Of a DNA stretch of 14,338 nucleotides, positions 13,500 through 14,338 are shown piece after piece (position 1 is the first letter of the stretch; every line of letters starts with the position of its first letter). The stretch comes from JAGXIT01 sp964393815 (GTDB lineage Bacteria; Patescibacteriota; Saccharimonadia; Saccharimonadales; UBA4665): positions 1-14,338 of the forward strand of contig CAYMUP010000022.1 in assembly GCA_964393815.1 (NCBI GenBank). The letters are read 5' to 3'. The notes under the pieces are model-generated. The model was not told where the DNA came from. It was given only the letters and a program-made list of their open reading frames with translations, and did not search any database. Made by a program: the position numbers and the translations under genes.

Positions 13500-14060
13500 T
13501 TAACAGCGTTTACTACAGTTCAGACTGTTATGCTGGTGTAGCCAAACGAACCGGCCGGCCGGCCCTGAAGCTCCGGCACTGACTCGTTCAGCATGCATAA
13601 CCCTAAAGCCTGCTTGTTTAAGGCCGTCAGCTTTACTACCTTCCAGCAAGGTTGTCACGGTGTTAAGTTGAGGTAAAGACTCGTCTTGTTGCACCTCAGT
13701 GCGAGTGTTTGCGCACTCACCGCCGCCAGGAAACCCTCGTTGGTTCACAGCCTGCACCAGCCAATCAACCCCCATGCGGTAATCACGACTAGCTGCCGGG
13801 TGCATCCAGGCGGCTACTTCAGCTCCCTGCGTACCCCTGAGAGAAGGTGGGACTTGCTATTCGTCAGACGAGCGCACTACAGAGGCGATACCCCTGAAAG
13901 CCATCTGCTCTGTCCGTGCTTCACCATACCGCGACCGAATGGCATAAGCGTACATTTGCCGTTCGCCTCTTGCCACTCACCGTCGCCGTGCAAGTACCGT
14001 CCCTACCACGTCTCTAGGAGTACGGTACAGTTCGGGTATCAATGGTAAAGCAGTTTTTTA
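13500..14060. ncRNA. Candidate large structured RNA, unassigned, orientation uncertain
   Basis: This block of about 560 bases has no credible gene and is dense in inverted repeats. Stems seen: ACAGT/ACTGT (13515-13528), TGAGGT/ACCTCA (13669-13698) with AAGAC/GTCTT inside, AGTGCG/CGCACT directly next to it (13698-13717), ACAGAG/CTCTGT (13879-13913), CGAATGGCA/TGCCGTTCG (13936-13965), and GTACCGT/ACGGTAC (13994-14028) with CCTA/TAGG nested inside. The 13936 stem has a U-G wobble on the plus strand but a C-A mismatch on the minus, which favours plus-strand transcription. Six T at 14054-14059 would then be the 3' end. I found none of the hallmarks of RNase P RNA, tmRNA, SRP RNA, or group I or II introns. 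Two overlapping open frames (13500-13805 minus, 13686-14048 plus) exist but lack ribosome sites. The block could also be a decayed mobile element. Confidence 0.45.
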
Positions 14061-14121
14061 AGCCGTAGGCTTTTCATCTGTTATTTTGACATTTTTTGAA
14101 AGGAGGGTTGAAGTCCCAAAC

Positions 14122-14169
14122 GTCGGTCTCACCTGGGATGAAGATTCTTTCTCTGTTAGTTTCAGCTGG
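14122..14169 (+). repeat. Imperfect direct repeat, right copy
   Basis: This is the compact copy: GTCGGTCTC (14122-14130) runs straight into TCACCTGGGATG (14129-14140), then 19 bases later TTTCAGCTGG (14160-14169). Together with the copy at 13400-13486 it brackets the structured block, about 722 bases apart. The remaining bases 14170-14238 hold no gene that I can see. Confidence 0.5.
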
Positions 14170-14238
14170 GGTTGGTTACTCGATTATCAAGCAACAATAG
14201 CATCATGAAAGCATGCGGCATGACGTGAAGGACTGTGC

Positions 14239-14338
14239 TTATAGGTTCTCGAGGGGGATGCCGGTTTTGGCCGAAACTTTACGTGCCCACTCAAGCAGAC
14301 GCTCAAACTGAGCATCTCTCGCCAGCTCGTTAGCCTCT
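14239..14338 (-). CDS. C-terminal end of an unrecognised protein (truncated by window edge)
   Basis: Only the last 32 complete residues are visible, followed by TAA at 14239-14241. They read ELARDAQFERLLEWARKV, then SAKTGIPLENL. The segment looks helical and amphipathic with an E/R/K-rich surface, as expected for a soluble protein end, and the frame is open to the window edge. No family can be assigned from so little. It is on the same strand as the genes to the left but is separated from the next one by the 890-base region described at 13500-14060. Confidence 0.6.
   Translation of the reverse strand, partial: EANELARDAQFERLLEWARKVSAKTGIPLENL

Noticed and set aside
13545..13590. T-arm-like GTTCG segment followed by ACACCA, suggesting a tRNA or tmRNA end on the minus strand
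   Set aside because: The loop lacks the conserved adenine, the stem relies on G-U pairs, and no acceptor partner or D-arm is found.
13843..13856. GGTGGGAC resembling the T-box core
   Set aside because: No specifier stem or antiterminator is seen and no aminoacyl-tRNA or amino-acid gene follows on the plus strand.
1..14338. CRISPR array, prophage or intact insertion sequence
   Set aside because: No regularly spaced repeats, no transposase or integrase frame, and no terminal inverted repeats with target duplications were seen.

Overview
The window looks like a chromosomal information-processing locus from a Patescibacteria/CPR bacterium, most likely a Saccharibacteria (TM7) relative. That placement is an inference from the style of the RpoB, RpoC and S12 proteins and from the short lineage-specific proteins around them. 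No database comparison was possible. Almost everything is on the minus strand, so biological order runs from right to left.

Layout, right to left. (1) 14239-14338: the last 32 complete residues of an unrecognised minus-strand protein. (2) About 13348-14238: 890 bases with no credible gene. They hold a roughly 560-base block (13500-14060) packed with inverted repeats, a candidate large structured RNA, flanked by two imperfect direct repeats. (3) 11125-13347: two single-pass membrane proteins that share a C-terminal domain (373 and 256 residues), with a small broken or frameshifted coding region between them. (4) 7416-10832 rpoB and 3454-7413 rpoC, two bases apart. (5) 2802-3413: a small archaemetzincin-like (M54) zinc protease. 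(6) 1624-2604: the only plus-strand gene, a type II membrane protein with its own promoter. (7) 1328 down to 1: the str operon rpsL-rpsG-(68-residue Cys-containing ORF)-fusA, with fusA cut by the window edge. The usual bacterial order rpoB-rpoC-rpsL-rpsG-fusA is kept, but two accessory genes sit between rpoC and rpsL and an extra small gene sits between rpsG and fusA.

The coding signals are tight. rpoB/rpoC, rpsL/rpsG, rpsG/small ORF and small ORF/fusA are separated by -1 to 3 bases, and Shine-Dalgarno sites lie inside the preceding genes. rpsL appears to start at TTG behind a 7-bp hairpin. The plus-strand membrane gene appears to start at GTG.

The most striking protein-level result is in RpoC. 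Compared ungapped with the E. coli beta-prime sequence I remember, all four cysteines of the N-terminal zinc site and all four of the second zinc site are replaced. The trigger loop, F-loop and bridge-helix start also carry changes at normally near-invariant positions. The catalytic NADFDGD motif and the partner RpoB stay canonical. The most striking nucleic-acid result is the unassigned structured block at 13500-14060.
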